A stretch of 64,000 bases of DNA. Source: Ralstonia pickettii (GTDB lineage Bacteria > Pseudomonadota > Gammaproteobacteria > Burkholderiales > Burkholderiaceae). Location: positions 682,001 to 746,000 of the forward strand of contig NZ_CP104381.1 of the NCBI RefSeq assembly GCF_030582395.1, written 5' to 3'. Positions 34,970 through 44,322 of this stretch are shown here, one piece after another; positions within the stretch are counted from its first letter, which is position 1, and each line of letters starts with the position of its first letter. Under the pieces are notes generated by a model that was given only the letters and a program-made list of their open reading frames with translations, was not told the DNA's origin and made no database searches. The translations under genes and the position numbers were made by a program.

Positions 34970-35617
34970 GTGAGGATGCGGCGTGGCTTGATCGCCTGCG
35001 CTGTTGCAGTGGCGGCCCATTTGGCTTTCCTGCACGCTGTCAGCGCGTGGAAACCTCAGACGGCCCCGGAGGAGGGCCACGCGGGCACTCGTTTGTTGTA
35101 CGTAGGCCTGTCGCCGGAACTGACGGGTAAAGGCACCGGCGCAAACGGCCAAAGAAGCGGAGAAGTCGGTTCTGCAGCGCTCTCACCGCTGCGGGGTGCC
35201 TCTCCCGTGAAGCCTAACGCTAACGTCTTTGGCAGCGCAGGCTACAGATCGGAACTGTCTGCACCTGAGTCTTCGCGTTCGGAGAATCTCGACGGGATGC
35301 GGTTTTATGCATCGACGGAGGTGGACCGCCAGGCCTTGCCGGCTAGCTCACTTGAACTTTTAGACGTGATGGCGTTGGTCGAAAATGCATCGCCCATAAC
35401 CTTGCGCGTCTATATCAGTGTTGATGGCGTGGTCGTGCGCGCTGAAATCGTCCGTGCTAATGAAGACAATCGTCCCGCCGCGGCCAGATTGGCTTTGATT
35501 CTCATGGAGACACGTTTTGTTCCCGCCAAGCGCTTGGGCGCGGATGTCGCTGCTGTAAGGGAGTTGGAGTTTCAGATTCAACCGTCCATCGGAAGCAACC
35601 GCCCCGCCTCCTCCTGA
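34970..35617 (+). CDS. TonB C-terminal-like protein after pilY1
   Basis: The 215-residue protein has an N-terminal hydrophobic segment (LIACAVAVAAHLAFLHAV) like a TonB anchor. A Gly/Ser-rich middle follows, then a C-terminal domain with the TonB-C pattern of a dimerising beta sheet (RVYISVDGVVVRAEIVRAN, then ALILMETRFVPAKRLG). There is no Pro-rich spacer and no ExbB/ExbD nearby. It lies 54 bases after pilY1, so it may belong to the pilus module. The start is a GTG at 34970 or an ATG at 34976. The role is unknown; the domain match is by eye. Confidence 0.6.
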   Translation: MRMRRGLIACAVAVAAHLAFLHAVSAWKPQTAPEEGHAGTRLLYVGLSPELTGKGTGANGQRSGEVGSAALSPLRGASPVKPNANVFGSAGYRSELSAPESSRSENLDGMRFYASTEVDRQALPASSLELLDVMALVENASPITLRVYISVDGVVVRAEIVRANEDNRPAAARLALILMETRFVPAKRLGADVAAVRELEFQIQPSIGSNRPASS

Positions 35618-35691
35618 GACTCAATGCCGCAAGAGGCTAATTTGGATGGCGGACTTGTCGCCGATGGAGAAGTGCAGCCGTCTGCTGAAAC

Positions 35692-36156
35692 TCACTTCCG
35701 CACATTCGTCGCCGCAACCTCATCCAGCACGTCCCGAAACTCTGCCAGATCCTCAAAACTCCGGTACACCGAAGCAAAGCGGATGTACCCGATCTTGTCC
35801 AGCCGCTTGAGTTCGCGCATCACCAGTTCGCCCACGCGGTCGCTGCCGATTTCTTTCTCGCCGTGGCTGAGGAGTTTTTCTTCGATGCGGGCGATAGCCT
35901 CGTCGATGGCCTCGGCGGAAACGGGGCGCTTGCGCAGCGCCAGGCGCATGGAATCCTTGACCTTGTTGCGGTCGTAGTCGACACGGCTGCCGTTCTTTTT
36001 AACGACGGCAGGGAAGAACAGCTCGATGCGTTCGTAGGTGGTAAAGCGGCGGTCGCAGGATTCGCAACGACGGCGGCGGCGCACGGTGTCGCCTTCTTCC
36101 GACATGCGGGTATCAATGACCTGGGTGGCCGCGTGGCCGCAAAAGGGGCATTTCAT
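35692..36156 (-). CDS. nrdR: transcriptional repressor NrdR
   Basis: The 154-residue protein has the zinc ribbon (CPFCG and [14 protein letters not shown]) followed by an ATP-cone domain ([16 protein letters not shown]), the complete NrdR layout. It senses ATP/dATP and represses ribonucleotide reductase genes. It lies downstream of glyA on the same strand. In many bacteria nrdR directly precedes ribD; here 13 kb of pilus genes stand between them. Confidence 0.97.
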   Translation of the reverse strand: MKCPFCGHAATQVIDTRMSEEGDTVRRRRRCESCDRRFTTYERIELFFPAVVKKNGSRVDYDRNKVKDSMRLALRKRPVSAEAIDEAIARIEEKLLSHGEKEIGSDRVGELVMRELKRLDKIGYIRFASVYRSFEDLAEFRDVLDEVAATNVRK

Positions 36157-36290
36157 GCCGGTGGTCTCCTCGGCAACCTCAAAGAACGCACTGCGCTAAA
36201 AGAACAACGCCGCGATGGCCCCTCATTCAATTGGGGGCGCATCGCGGCAGGGTACTACGTGGCTGGCCGATCCGGCCATTGGCGGATGCT

Positions 36291-37538
36291 TCAGCCGTAG
36301 ACCGGGAACTGCTTGGTCAGCGCAGCCACCTTGGCGCGCACGGCGGCGATGTTGGCTTCGTCGTGCGGATTGTCCAGCACATCGGCGATCAGGTGGGCGA
36401 CCTTCACGGCCTCGGCTTCCTTGAAGCCACGCGTGGTCATGGCCGGCGAACCCAGGCGCACGCCCGACGTCACGAACGGCTTTTCCGGGTCATTCGGAAT
36501 CGCGTTCTTGTTGACGGTGATGTGTGCGTCGCCCAGCACCTTTTCGGCTTCCTTGCCAGTGATCTTCTTGGCGCGCAGATCAACCAGCATCACGTGGCTC
36601 TCCGTGCGGCCGGACACGATCCGCAGGCCTCGGGCCATGAGCGTTTCAGCCATGACGGCCGCGTTCTTCACGACCTGTTGCTGGTAAGCCTTGAACTCGG
36701 GCGACAGCGCTTCCTTGAACGCCACCGCCTTGCCGGCGATCACGTGCATCAGCGGGCCGCCCTGGATACCCGGGAAGATCGCCGAGTTGATGGCCTTCTC
36801 GTGCTCGGCCTTCATCAGGATCACGCCGCCGCGCGGGCCGCGTAGGCTCTTGTGGGTGGTCGTCGTGACGAAATCAGCGTGCGGCACGGGATTCGGGTAC
36901 ACACCTGCAGCGATCAGGCCGGCGTAGTGCGCCATGTCCACCATGAAGTACGCGCCGATCGATTTGGCGATCTTGCCGATGCGCTCGAAATCGATGCGCA
37001 GCGCAAAGGCGGATGCGCCTGCGATGATCAGCTTCGGCTTCTTTTCTTGCGCCAGGGCTTCGAGCGCGTCGTAATCGATGTCTTCCTGCGCGTTCAGGCC
37101 GTAGCTGACCACGTTGAACCACTTGCCGCTCATGTTGAGCGCCATGCCATGCGTCAGGTGGCCGCCTTCGGCCAGGCTCATGCCCATGATCGTGTCACCC
37201 GGCTTGAGCACGGCGAAGAACACGCCCTGGTTGGCCTGCGAGCCCGAGTTCGGCTGCACGTTGGCGGCTTCGGCGCCAAAGAGCTGCTTCACGCGGTCGA
37301 TGGCGAGCTGTTCGACCACGTCCACGTATTCGCAACCGCCGTAGTAGCGCTTGCCGGGGTAGCCTTCGGCGTACTTGTTGGTCAGTTGCGAACCCTGCGC
37401 GGCCATCACGGCCGGGGAGGTGTAGTTCTCGGAGGCGATCAGCTCAATGTGGTCTTCCTGACGCTGATTTTCCTGCTGGATGGCGGCGAAGATTTCGGGA
37501 TCGATCTGGTCGATCGTATAGCGGCTGCGTTCGAACAT
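36291..37538 (-). CDS. glyA: serine hydroxymethyltransferase
   Basis: The 415-residue PLP enzyme interconverts serine and glycine with tetrahydrofolate. It shows [27 protein letters not shown] and [12 protein letters not shown], with the PLP lysine in [14 protein letters not shown] and the late [11 protein letters not shown]. The ATG at 37538 gives the usual [10 protein letters not shown] start; the frame is open 39 codons further upstream, but that part is not conserved in character. It precedes nrdR on the same strand by 134 bases. Confidence 0.97.
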   Translation of the reverse strand: MFERSRYTIDQIDPEIFAAIQQENQRQEDHIELIASENYTSPAVMAAQGSQLTNKYAEGYPGKRYYGGCEYVDVVEQLAIDRVKQLFGAEAANVQPNSGSQANQGVFFAVLKPGDTIMGMSLAEGGHLTHGMALNMSGKWFNVVSYGLNAQEDIDYDALEALAQEKKPKLIIAGASAFALRIDFERIGKIAKSIGAYFMVDMAHYAGLIAAGVYPNPVPHADFVTTTTHKSLRGPRGGVILMKAEHEKAINSAIFPGIQGGPLMHVIAGKAVAFKEALSPEFKAYQQQVVKNAAVMAETLMARGLRIVSGRTESHVMLVDLRAKKITGKEAEKVLGDAHITVNKNAIPNDPEKPFVTSGVRLGSPAMTTRGFKEAEAVKVAHLIADVLDNPHDEANIAAVRAKVAALTKQFPVYG

Positions 37539-37939
37539 GGCGAGTGTCTGGTCTGAAACGAAACGGAAATGGCGGAGATCGGGCGAGGCGTGGGGAAACA
37601 TGCGCGCGGCTTGAACGGCTGCGCCCGGTGTCGGCCGATTGCAGCGGGTGTCCAAGTCACCCTGTGCTTCCCATTCGCTGCCCAGGCGAGCGGCAGGCGC
37701 CGTTGTGCATGACGTCAGAAACCTTGCGCTTCCTCGTGGTCGCTGCCCACATGTCGAAGCCGCTCAAAGCCGCTTCAGGATTCGCCAGTCGCGCAAGGTG
37801 GAATGGTTGCCCGCGAGTGTACGACAGCCCCATGGCCGCTGCAACCAGCGGGCGTGCAGACGCGCACATTGCGGTGCAATACCGCATAAGGCTTCAGGTA
37901 AACTCTGACTTTCGTTTTTTTAGGCCCGGAGACACTTCC
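37539..37939. other. gene-free divergent region between glyA and ydfG
   Basis: This 401-base stretch carries the promoters of two divergent genes. The frame of ydfG is open across it but has no supported start. A T-run (37914-37921) precedes the ydfG ribosome site. No consensus promoter, operator or riboswitch was identified. Confidence 0.5.
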
Positions 37940-38692
37940 ATGATCGTATTCGTGACCGGCGCAACGGCCGGGTTCGGCGCTGCCATCGCGCGGCGTTTCG
38001 TGCGAGAAGGCCATCGTGTGATCGCGGCAGGCCGCCGCCAGGACCGTCTCGACGCGCTCAAGGCCGAATTGGGCGACGCTGTGCTGCCGTTCGTGCTTGA
38101 CGTGCTGGATGCCGATGCCGTTGCGGCCTTGCCGGGCTCCCTGCCCGAGGGTTGGCGCGAAGTCGATGTGCTGGTCAACAACGCCGGCCTGGCACTGGGC
38201 CTCGAACCCGCCCAGCGTGCCGACCTGACCGATTGGGACCGCATGATCGGCACCAACTGCTCCGGGCTCGTGCATATGACGCGTGCGCTACTTCCCGCCA
38301 TGGTGGAGCGCAATCGTGGTCACATCATCAACATTGGCTCGATCGCGGGGACGTATCCGTATCCGGGCGGCAACGTGTATGGCGCCACCAAGGCGTTCGT
38401 CCGCCAGTTTTCGTTGAACTTGCGGGCGGACCTGACCGGCACGCGCGTACGCGTATCGAACGTCGAGCCAGGGCTGTGCTCCGGCACGGAGTTTTCCAAC
38501 GTGCGTTTCAAGGGCGACGATGCCCGTGTGGAGAAGGTTTACGAAGGCACGGAAGCCCTCACCGCCGACGACATCGCCGAAGCGGTCTACTGGATGGCGG
38601 CGCTGCCGGCGCACTTCAATGTCAACGCGATGGAGCTGATGCCCGTTTGCCAGTCATTCTCGGCCACCAGCGTGACGCGAGGCATGGCCTGA
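37940..38692 (+). CDS. ydfG: YdfG-type NADP-dependent 3-hydroxy acid dehydrogenase
   Basis: The 250-residue short-chain dehydrogenase has the cofactor motif VTGATAGFGAAIARRF with AAGRR suggesting NADP preference. Further motifs are VNNAGLALG, catalytic Ser in INIGSIAGTYPYPGG, and Tyr-x3-Lys in NVYGATKAF. The YdfG-type C-terminus is FKGDDARVEKVYEGTEALTADDIAEAVYW. It oxidises serine or 3-hydroxypropionate-like acids. The ATG at 37940 has GGAGA seven bases upstream. Confidence 0.9.
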   Translation: MIVFVTGATAGFGAAIARRFVREGHRVIAAGRRQDRLDALKAELGDAVLPFVLDVLDADAVAALPGSLPEGWREVDVLVNNAGLALGLEPAQRADLTDWDRMIGTNCSGLVHMTRALLPAMVERNRGHIINIGSIAGTYPYPGGNVYGATKAFVRQFSLNLRADLTGTRVRVSNVEPGLCSGTEFSNVRFKGDDARVEKVYEGTEALTADDIAEAVYWMAALPAHFNVNAMELMPVCQSFSATSVTRGMA

Positions 38693-38749
38693 ATTCGAGC
38701 GCAAGCCCTCGGCCAGTCGGTGGATGCCTGGCCGTCATTTGCGTCTTGG

Positions 38750-38755
38750 TAAAAT
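38750..38755 (+). promoter_or_regulatory. -10 box directly before ybgC (possible leaderless start)
   Basis: TAAAAT ends seven bases before the ybgC ATG, so a transcript from it would start at or next to the start codon. No good -35 or ribosome site is visible. This is tentative. Confidence 0.35.
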
Positions 38756-38761
38756 TACCCG

Positions 38762-39166
38762 ATGGCTTCTTTTGACTGGAACCTGCGCGTGTATTGGGAA
38801 GATACCGACGCAGGCGGCGTGGTGTTCTACGCCAATTATTTGAAATTTTTCGAGCGCGCCCGCACCGAGTGGCTGCGTGCGCTTGGGGTCGATCAGCAGG
38901 CGCTGGCCGACACGACCGGAGCCATTTTCGTGGTGCGCAGCACTGCCGTGAATTACCGCGCGCCGGCACGCCTGGACGACCTGCTTCAGATCCGTTCGCG
39001 TATGGAACGGGTCGGCCCCGTGTCGGTCCAATTCGCCCAAGAAGGCTGGCGCGGCGACGTTTTGCTCGCATCAGGCACGATTCGTGTTGGATGTGTCGAC
39101 CGGCTCACTTTCCGGCCGACCCCGATTCCCGCTCCCGTACTCGCAACCATCAAAGCCGCCGCATGA
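38762..39166 (+). CDS. ybgC: YbgC hot-dog acyl-CoA thioesterase
   Basis: The 134-residue hot-dog protein has the 4-hydroxybenzoyl-CoA-thioesterase signature YWEDTDAGGVVFYANYLKFFERART with the catalytic Asp. It hydrolyses short acyl-CoA or acyl-ACP esters at the inner membrane and is the standard first gene of the tol-pal operon. Its stop overlaps the tolQ start (ATGA). Confidence 0.95.
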   Translation: MASFDWNLRVYWEDTDAGGVVFYANYLKFFERARTEWLRALGVDQQALADTTGAIFVVRSTAVNYRAPARLDDLLQIRSRMERVGPVSVQFAQEGWRGDVLLASGTIRVGCVDRLTFRPTPIPAPVLATIKAAA

Positions 39167-39855
39167 ATCCCGTCGAGGTCACACAAGATCTGTCGATCGT
39201 CTCGCTGGTGCTGCATGCCAGCCTCTTGGTCCAATTCGTCATGGGCCTCTTGCTGGTGATGTCGCTGTTCTCCTGGACGTACATCTTCCGCAAAGCGTTT
39301 GCACTGCGCGCAGCGCGTAGCCAGACCGAATCGTTCGAGCGCGATTTCTGGGCCGGTGGCGACTTGCAGGCGCTGTATCAGAGCGCTGCCAACAACCGTC
39401 ACACTACCGGCGCGCTGGAACGTATCTTCGAAGCCGGCATGCGCGAATACCTGAAGGCGCGCGAGTTGCAGCGCGGCGGCGGCGATCCGAGCGCCATTCT
39501 CGATGCTTCCCGTCGTGCCATGCGTGCCGCCTACCAGCGCGAGATGGACTCGCTGGAGTCCCACCTGCCGTTCCTGGCGTCGGTCGGCTCGGTCAGTCCG
39601 TATATCGGCCTGTTCGGCACGGTCTGGGGGATCATGAACGCCTTCCGCGGCCTGTCCAACGTACAACAGGCGACCCTCTCGGCCGTAGCGCCCGGTATTG
39701 CCGAAGCGCTGGTCGCCACGGCCATCGGTCTGTTTGCGGCCATTCCGGCGGTGATCGCCTACAACCGCTATGCCACCGAGATCGACCGCCTGGCCAACCG
39801 CTTCGAGAGCTTCATGGAAGAGTTCTCGAACATCCTCCAGCGCCAGACGCGCTAA
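39163..39855 (+). CDS. tolQ: Tol-Pal system protein TolQ
   Basis: The 230-residue inner-membrane protein has three spans (about 15-40, 140-160, 175-195), with the proton-channel helices in the conserved PYIGLFGTVWGIMNAF and EALVATAIGLFAAIPAV. With TolR it forms the ion-driven motor that energises TolA. The start overlaps ybgC, which indicates coupling. Confidence 0.97.
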   Translation: MNPVEVTQDLSIVSLVLHASLLVQFVMGLLLVMSLFSWTYIFRKAFALRAARSQTESFERDFWAGGDLQALYQSAANNRHTTGALERIFEAGMREYLKARELQRGGGDPSAILDASRRAMRAAYQREMDSLESHLPFLASVGSVSPYIGLFGTVWGIMNAFRGLSNVQQATLSAVAPGIAEALVATAIGLFAAIPAVIAYNRYATEIDRLANRFESFMEEFSNILQRQTR

Positions 39856-39867
39856 GGAGCCGCACTC

Positions 39868-40302
39868 ATGGCTACCATCCAGCGAACGCGCCGCGCCCGA
39901 CGGGCCAAGGCTGACATCAACGTCGTCCCCTACATCGACGTAATGCTGGTGCTGCTGGTCATCTTCATGGTGGCGGCGCCCGTGGTGAACCCGGGCGTGG
40001 TCAATCTGCCATCGGTGGCAAACGCGACGCCGCAGCAGACGCAGCCGCCCATTGTGGTGACCATCAAGAGCGACGGCACGATCCTTGCTCGCATCAAAAC
40101 CGGTTCGGGAGCAACCGAGCAGAGGCTCGCCAACAACAACGAGCTGCGCGCATTCGTGAAGCAGCGCACGGACGAAAACCCCGATCAGCCCGTCGTGATT
40201 GCCGCCGACAAATCGGTCCAGTATGACCGCGTGCTGACCGTCATGAGCGTGCTCAAGGGCGATGGCGTAAAGCGCGTCGGCCTGATGGTGAAATCGTCAT
40301 GA
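39868..40302 (+). CDS. tolR: Tol-Pal system protein TolR
   Basis: The 144-residue protein has one membrane span with the essential Asp in NVVPYIDVMLVLLVIFMV and a periplasmic ExbD/TolR domain (PVVIAADKSVQYDRVLTVM). It is the rotor or stator partner of TolQ. Twelve bases separate it from tolQ. Confidence 0.97.
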   Translation: MATIQRTRRARRAKADINVVPYIDVMLVLLVIFMVAAPVVNPGVVNLPSVANATPQQTQPPIVVTIKSDGTILARIKTGSGATEQRLANNNELRAFVKQRTDENPDQPVVIAADKSVQYDRVLTVMSVLKGDGVKRVGLMVKSS

Positions 40303-40354
40303 GCAGGTTGCTGAAGCGAGCGTTGACGAACCACGGCGGGGCAACCTGAACGTC

Positions 40355-41383
40355 ATGGCTACGACGTCGTTGCATCGTTACGAGCCTGTTCGCGAGCGCG
40401 GCACGCTGCGCGCGTTCGGGCTGGCGCTCCTGACACACGTTCTGCTGATCATCTTTCTGTACTTTGGCGTGCAGTGGCAGAGCAGCACCCCGCGCGGCGA
40501 GGAGGCTGAACTGTGGGACGAGGCGGCGGTTCAGCAGGCCGTGCAGCAGGCCGCGCCGGTGCCCGAGGTCAAGCCCGAACCGGTGATCAAGGCGCCGCCG
40601 GCCAAGGTGGAAGAGGAAGCGGATATCGCGCTGGAGCAGCAAAAGCGCAAGCGCGAGCAGGAGGCTGCAGCGGCCCGTGAGGCCGAACTCGCTCGCCGCG
40701 CCGCCGAAGAACGGGCAGAAGCCCAGCGTCAAGCCCGTCTGAAGGAAGAGCAACAGGCGCGTCAGGCGGAACTCCAACGCAAGGCCCTGGCCGAACAGCA
40801 GGCCAAGGAAAAGGCCGCTGAGAAGGCTGCCGCGGACGCAGCGCAGGCCCGCAAGAATGCACAGCTTCAAGCCCAGGCCGAAGCGAAGGCAAAGGCGGAA
40901 GCGGATGCGAAGCAGAAGGAATTGAAGGCCAAGGCCGCCGCAGAAGCCAAGGCCAAGGCCGACGCAGAGCGTAAGGCGAATGAATCGCGCGCCAATGCAC
41001 AACGCCAGGCGCAGCTGGATCGGCTGCGCGCGATGGCTGGTGCGGGTGCGACGGGCACGGTGGCGGGCTCCGGTGGTGGTGTCGGCAATGCCCAGGGCAC
41101 GGGTGGCACGGCGTCGGCAGGATACGCAGAGCGTGTGCGGGCCAAGGTCAAGCCGAACATCCTGTTCGATCCGTCGGCCGTCAATGGCAATCCGTCGGCC
41201 GTCGTGTCGGTGCAGATGGCGCCGGACGGTTCGATCCTGTCCAAGCGCCTGACGAAATCGAGTGGCAACGGCGCCTATGACGAAGCCGTGATGCGCGCGG
41301 TTGAGCGCTCCGACCCGCTGCCGCGCGATACCAACGGCAAAGCGCCGTCGAGCGTCATCCTGACGTTCCGGCCGAAGGAATAA
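40355..41383 (+). CDS. tolA: Tol-Pal system protein TolA
   Basis: The 342-residue protein has one N-terminal membrane span (about 22-40). A long Ala/Lys/Glu-rich helical domain (about 75-225) crosses the periplasm, a Gly/Thr-rich hinge follows, and a C-terminal TonB-like domain (YAERVRAKVKPNILF, VVSVQMAPDGSIL) ends the protein. It transmits the TolQR force to Pal and TolB. The repetitive domain creates a very long false frame on the other strand. Confidence 0.95.
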   Translation: MATTSLHRYEPVRERGTLRAFGLALLTHVLLIIFLYFGVQWQSSTPRGEEAELWDEAAVQQAVQQAAPVPEVKPEPVIKAPPAKVEEEADIALEQQKRKREQEAAAAREAELARRAAEERAEAQRQARLKEEQQARQAELQRKALAEQQAKEKAAEKAAADAAQARKNAQLQAQAEAKAKAEADAKQKELKAKAAAEAKAKADAERKANESRANAQRQAQLDRLRAMAGAGATGTVAGSGGGVGNAQGTGGTASAGYAERVRAKVKPNILFDPSAVNGNPSAVVSVQMAPDGSILSKRLTKSSGNGAYDEAVMRAVERSDPLPRDTNGKAPSSVILTFRPKE

Positions 41384-41455
41384 CGGGCTAGCGCCGCTCA
41401 AGGCAGCGCTGGCCGGCGTACTCGGATTCCGGATTTGATAGTAGGGAAGATGAAC

Positions 41456-42754
41456 ATGATGCGAACGATGTGGATTCCGATGTTCCGACGTGCAGCGCAG
41501 GCGCTTCTGCTGAGCGCAGCGTGCGCGGGCGTGGCCCATGCCCAGCTCAACGTGGAGATCTCGGGTGTCGGCGCCAGCCAGTACCCGATTGCAATCGCCA
41601 ACTTCCAGGGCGAGGCACAGGCTCCGCAAAACCTCTCCGCGATTGTCCGGGCGGACCTGGCGCGCAGCGGTCGTTTCTCGAACGTCGATGTGGCCGGTGC
41701 AGTCGTGCCGGAAAGCCCGGCGCCTGACCTGGGTGCCTGGAAGACCAAGGGCGCCGCAGCCTTCGTGGGCGGCACCGTGACGCGCAACGGCGACCGCTAC
41801 GAAATTCGCTTCCGCCTGTACGACACCGCCAAGGGCGAAAGCCTGGGCGGCCTGTCGCTCACGCGTGGCCCCGGCCAGCTTCGCCTGGCTGCGCATGAGA
41901 TCGCGGACTACATCTACCAGAAGCTGATCGGCGAGCGCGGCGTTTTTGCAACGCGTCTGTCGTACGTGTCCAAGGTTGGCCGTCGCTTCCAACTGCAGAT
42001 CTCTGACTCGGATGGCGCCAACCCGCAGATCGCGTTGACGAGCAATGAGCCGATCATCTCGCCGTCGTGGTCGCCGGATGGCACCAAAGTCGCGTATGTG
42101 TCGTTCGAGAGCAAGAAGCCGGTGGTGTACGTGCATGACCTGGTGGCGGGCCGCCGCACGGTGATCTCGAATCAGAAGGGCAACAATTCGGCGCCCGCCT
42201 GGTCGCCCGATGGTCGCCACGTGGCGGTGTCGCTGTCGCGCGATGGCAATACGCAGGTCTACCTGGTCAACGCCGATGGCTCGGGCCTGCGCCGCCTGAG
42301 CCGCAGCAGCGCGATCGACACCGAACCGTCGTTCTCGCCGGATGGCCGCTCCATCTATTTCACCAGCGACCGCGGCGGTGCGCCCCAGATCTATCGCATG
42401 TCGGTTGACGGCGAAGAGGCGGGCGGTGCGCAACGCGTGACGTTCAAGGGTAACTACAACACCAGCCCGCGCGTGTCGCCGGACGGCAAGCTGCTGGCAT
42501 ACATCTCGCGCGTGGGGGGTGCCTTCCGCCTGTACACGCAGGACTTGTCGAATGGCGATGTGAACGCGTTGACGGACACCTCGAACGACGAGTCGCCGAG
42601 CTTTGCGGCCAACGGCAAGTTCATCCTGTATGCCACGCGCGTTGGCGGCAAATCGGTGTTGGCCGCTGTGTCCACCGATGGCCGCACGCGTCAGGTTCTT
42701 TCCCTCCAGGCCGGCGAAGTTCGTGAGCCGGCGTGGGGTCCTTTCATGCAATAA
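41456..42754 (+). CDS. tolB: Tol-Pal system beta-propeller protein TolB
   Basis: The 432-residue periplasmic protein has a signal peptide ending AGVAHAQ, a TolB N-terminal domain, and a WD40-like six-blade propeller with repeated SWSPDG, AWSPDG and SFSPDG motifs. It binds Pal and the TolA C-terminus. The ATG at 41456 is chosen because AGGGA lies eight bases upstream; ATGs at 41450 and 41459 are close alternatives. Confidence 0.96.
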   Translation: MMRTMWIPMFRRAAQALLLSAACAGVAHAQLNVEISGVGASQYPIAIANFQGEAQAPQNLSAIVRADLARSGRFSNVDVAGAVVPESPAPDLGAWKTKGAAAFVGGTVTRNGDRYEIRFRLYDTAKGESLGGLSLTRGPGQLRLAAHEIADYIYQKLIGERGVFATRLSYVSKVGRRFQLQISDSDGANPQIALTSNEPIISPSWSPDGTKVAYVSFESKKPVVYVHDLVAGRRTVISNQKGNNSAPAWSPDGRHVAVSLSRDGNTQVYLVNADGSGLRRLSRSSAIDTEPSFSPDGRSIYFTSDRGGAPQIYRMSVDGEEAGGAQRVTFKGNYNTSPRVSPDGKLLAYISRVGGAFRLYTQDLSNGDVNALTDTSNDESPSFAANGKFILYATRVGGKSVLAAVSTDGRTRQVLSLQAGEVREPAWGPFMQ

Positions 42755-42783
42755 CGAAGCTGTTCCACTAGGAGAAATCGGAC

Positions 42784-43305
42784 ATGTCGAAGTCCCAAAC
42801 CATGATCAAAATCGCAGCCATTGCCGCGCTGCTGGCCCTGGGCGCTTGCAGCTCGGGCGTGAAGCTGGACGATACGGCCAAGAACGGTACGGGCGGTGGT
42901 GCCGGTACGGGTGCGGATGCCCGCACGGTGACGCCGGTGGACGTGGGCCGTGACGAGCTGACCGACCCGAACAGCCCGCTCGCCAAGCGCAGCATCTACT
43001 TCGATTTCGACAGCTACTCGGTGAAGTCGGAGTACCAAGGCCTGCTGGGCCAGCACTCGCGCTACCTGCAATCGCACAACCAGCGCAAGGTCCTGATCCA
43101 GGGCAACACCGACGAGCGCGGCACGAGCGAATACAACCTCGCACTGGGCCAGAAGCGTGCCGAGGCCGTGCGTCGCGCCCTGTCGTCGATGGGCGTGCCT
43201 GACAGCCAGATGGAAGCCGTGAGCCTGGGTAAGGAAAAGCCGCAAGCGACCGGCCACGACGAAGATTCGTGGGCACAGAACCGCCGCGCCGACATCGTCT
43301 ACTGA
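42784..43305 (+). CDS. pal: peptidoglycan-associated lipoprotein Pal
   Basis: The 173-residue lipoprotein has a lipobox LALGAC (Cys22). A Gly/Thr linker and an OmpA-like domain follow, with the peptidoglycan-binding motif in IQGNTDERGTSEYNLALGQKRA. It anchors the outer membrane to the cell wall during division. It follows tolB by 29 bases. Confidence 0.97.
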   Translation: MSKSQTMIKIAAIAALLALGACSSGVKLDDTAKNGTGGGAGTGADARTVTPVDVGRDELTDPNSPLAKRSIYFDFDSYSVKSEYQGLLGQHSRYLQSHNQRKVLIQGNTDERGTSEYNLALGQKRAEAVRRALSSMGVPDSQMEAVSLGKEKPQATGHDEDSWAQNRRADIVY

Positions 43306-43373
43306 TCGGTACGGTTTGAAGTGGAACGCGCCGGCTGCGAGGTTGCGGCCGGCGTTCTTACGTTGGCAATCAC

Positions 43374-44159
43374 ATGAATACGATGATGAAACAGCGCGCT
43401 TATGGGGCCATGCGTCGGGCCATCCTGTTGGCGACGCTCGTCGCGGGTGGCGCCCTCACCGTGGCCGGCCCGGCGGCAGCGGGGGTGTTTGACGACGATG
43501 AGGCGCGCCGCGCCATCATCGACATGCGCGACAAGTTCAACAACTTCCAGTCGACGGCTGCCCAGCGCATCGATCAGAACAGCAAGAACCTGATCGACGC
43601 GCAAAACCAGATCGAGACACTCAAATCCGAAGTGGCGCGCCTGCGCGGGCAGAACGAAGTCCTGCAGAACAGCGTCGATACGCTGACCAAGCAGCAGAAG
43701 GATTACTACGCCGACCTGGATGCGCGCCTGAAGAAATTCGAGCCGCAGCAAGCAACGGTGGATGGCCGCGAAGGCATGGTCCAGCCGAACGAGAAGCCGG
43801 AATACGACGCTGCGCTCAAGGCGTTCCAGGCGGGCGACTTCAAGGGCGCGGGCAACCAGTTCTCGGCGTTCGTGAAGAAGTATCCGCAAAGCCCGTATCT
43901 GCCGCTCGCGCAGTTCTGGCTCGGTAACGCGCTCTATGCACAGCGCGACTACAAGGGCTCCAGCTACGTGCTCGAAAACATGGCGCGCAGCAACCCGCAG
44001 CATCCCAAAGCGCCCGATGCGCTGCTGCAGGTGGCGACCAACCAGGGCGAGTCCGGCCAGAAGGCGGCCGCACGCAAGACGCTGGAATCGGTGGTCTCTC
44101 AGTATCCCGGCACCGAGCAGGCTAAGACCGCGCAAAGCCGTCTGAAGTCGATGCGCTGA
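43374..44159 (+). CDS. cpoB: cell division coordinator CpoB (YbgF)
   Basis: The 261-residue periplasmic protein has a signal peptide (ending about AAAG), an N-terminal trimerising coiled coil (residues 45-120, heptads such as QNSKNLIDAQNQIETLKSE), and three C-terminal tetratricopeptide repeats (YDAALKAFQAGDFKGAG onward). It links the Tol complex with PBP1B-driven wall synthesis. It closes the tol-pal operon, before a strong terminator. Confidence 0.95.
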   Translation: MNTMMKQRAYGAMRRAILLATLVAGGALTVAGPAAAGVFDDDEARRAIIDMRDKFNNFQSTAAQRIDQNSKNLIDAQNQIETLKSEVARLRGQNEVLQNSVDTLTKQQKDYYADLDARLKKFEPQQATVDGREGMVQPNEKPEYDAALKAFQAGDFKGAGNQFSAFVKKYPQSPYLPLAQFWLGNALYAQRDYKGSSYVLENMARSNPQHPKAPDALLQVATNQGESGQKAAARKTLESVVSQYPGTEQAKTAQSRLKSMR

Positions 44160-44185
44160 TCGGCAAGCCGCTCGGCATCTGAACG

Positions 44186-44221
44186 AACGCCCGCCCGTGG
44201 CTGCACCGGCGGGCGTTTTTT
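44186..44221 (+). terminator. terminator of the tol-pal operon
   Basis: A 10-bp stem (AACGCCCGCC / GGCGGGCGTT) with a 12-base loop and a run of six T (44216-44221) lies 26 bases after cpoB. This is a canonical intrinsic terminator. Confidence 0.92.
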
Positions 44222-44322
44222 CATGGACCGCCGAATAGCGGGCATAAGCCGTGTTGGGCGCGGGTAGGGCGGCGGCACGCTAAAATGCGGGCCTTCCCGA
44301 TTTGCTTTGCAAGGCTTCGCCC

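Noticed and set aside
40253..42751. 832-residue open frame on the minus strand
   Set aside because: It is the mirror of tolA and tolB. The Ala/Lys/Glu-rich TolA domain and high GC keep the opposite strand open; the product is Arg/His-rich without any domain.
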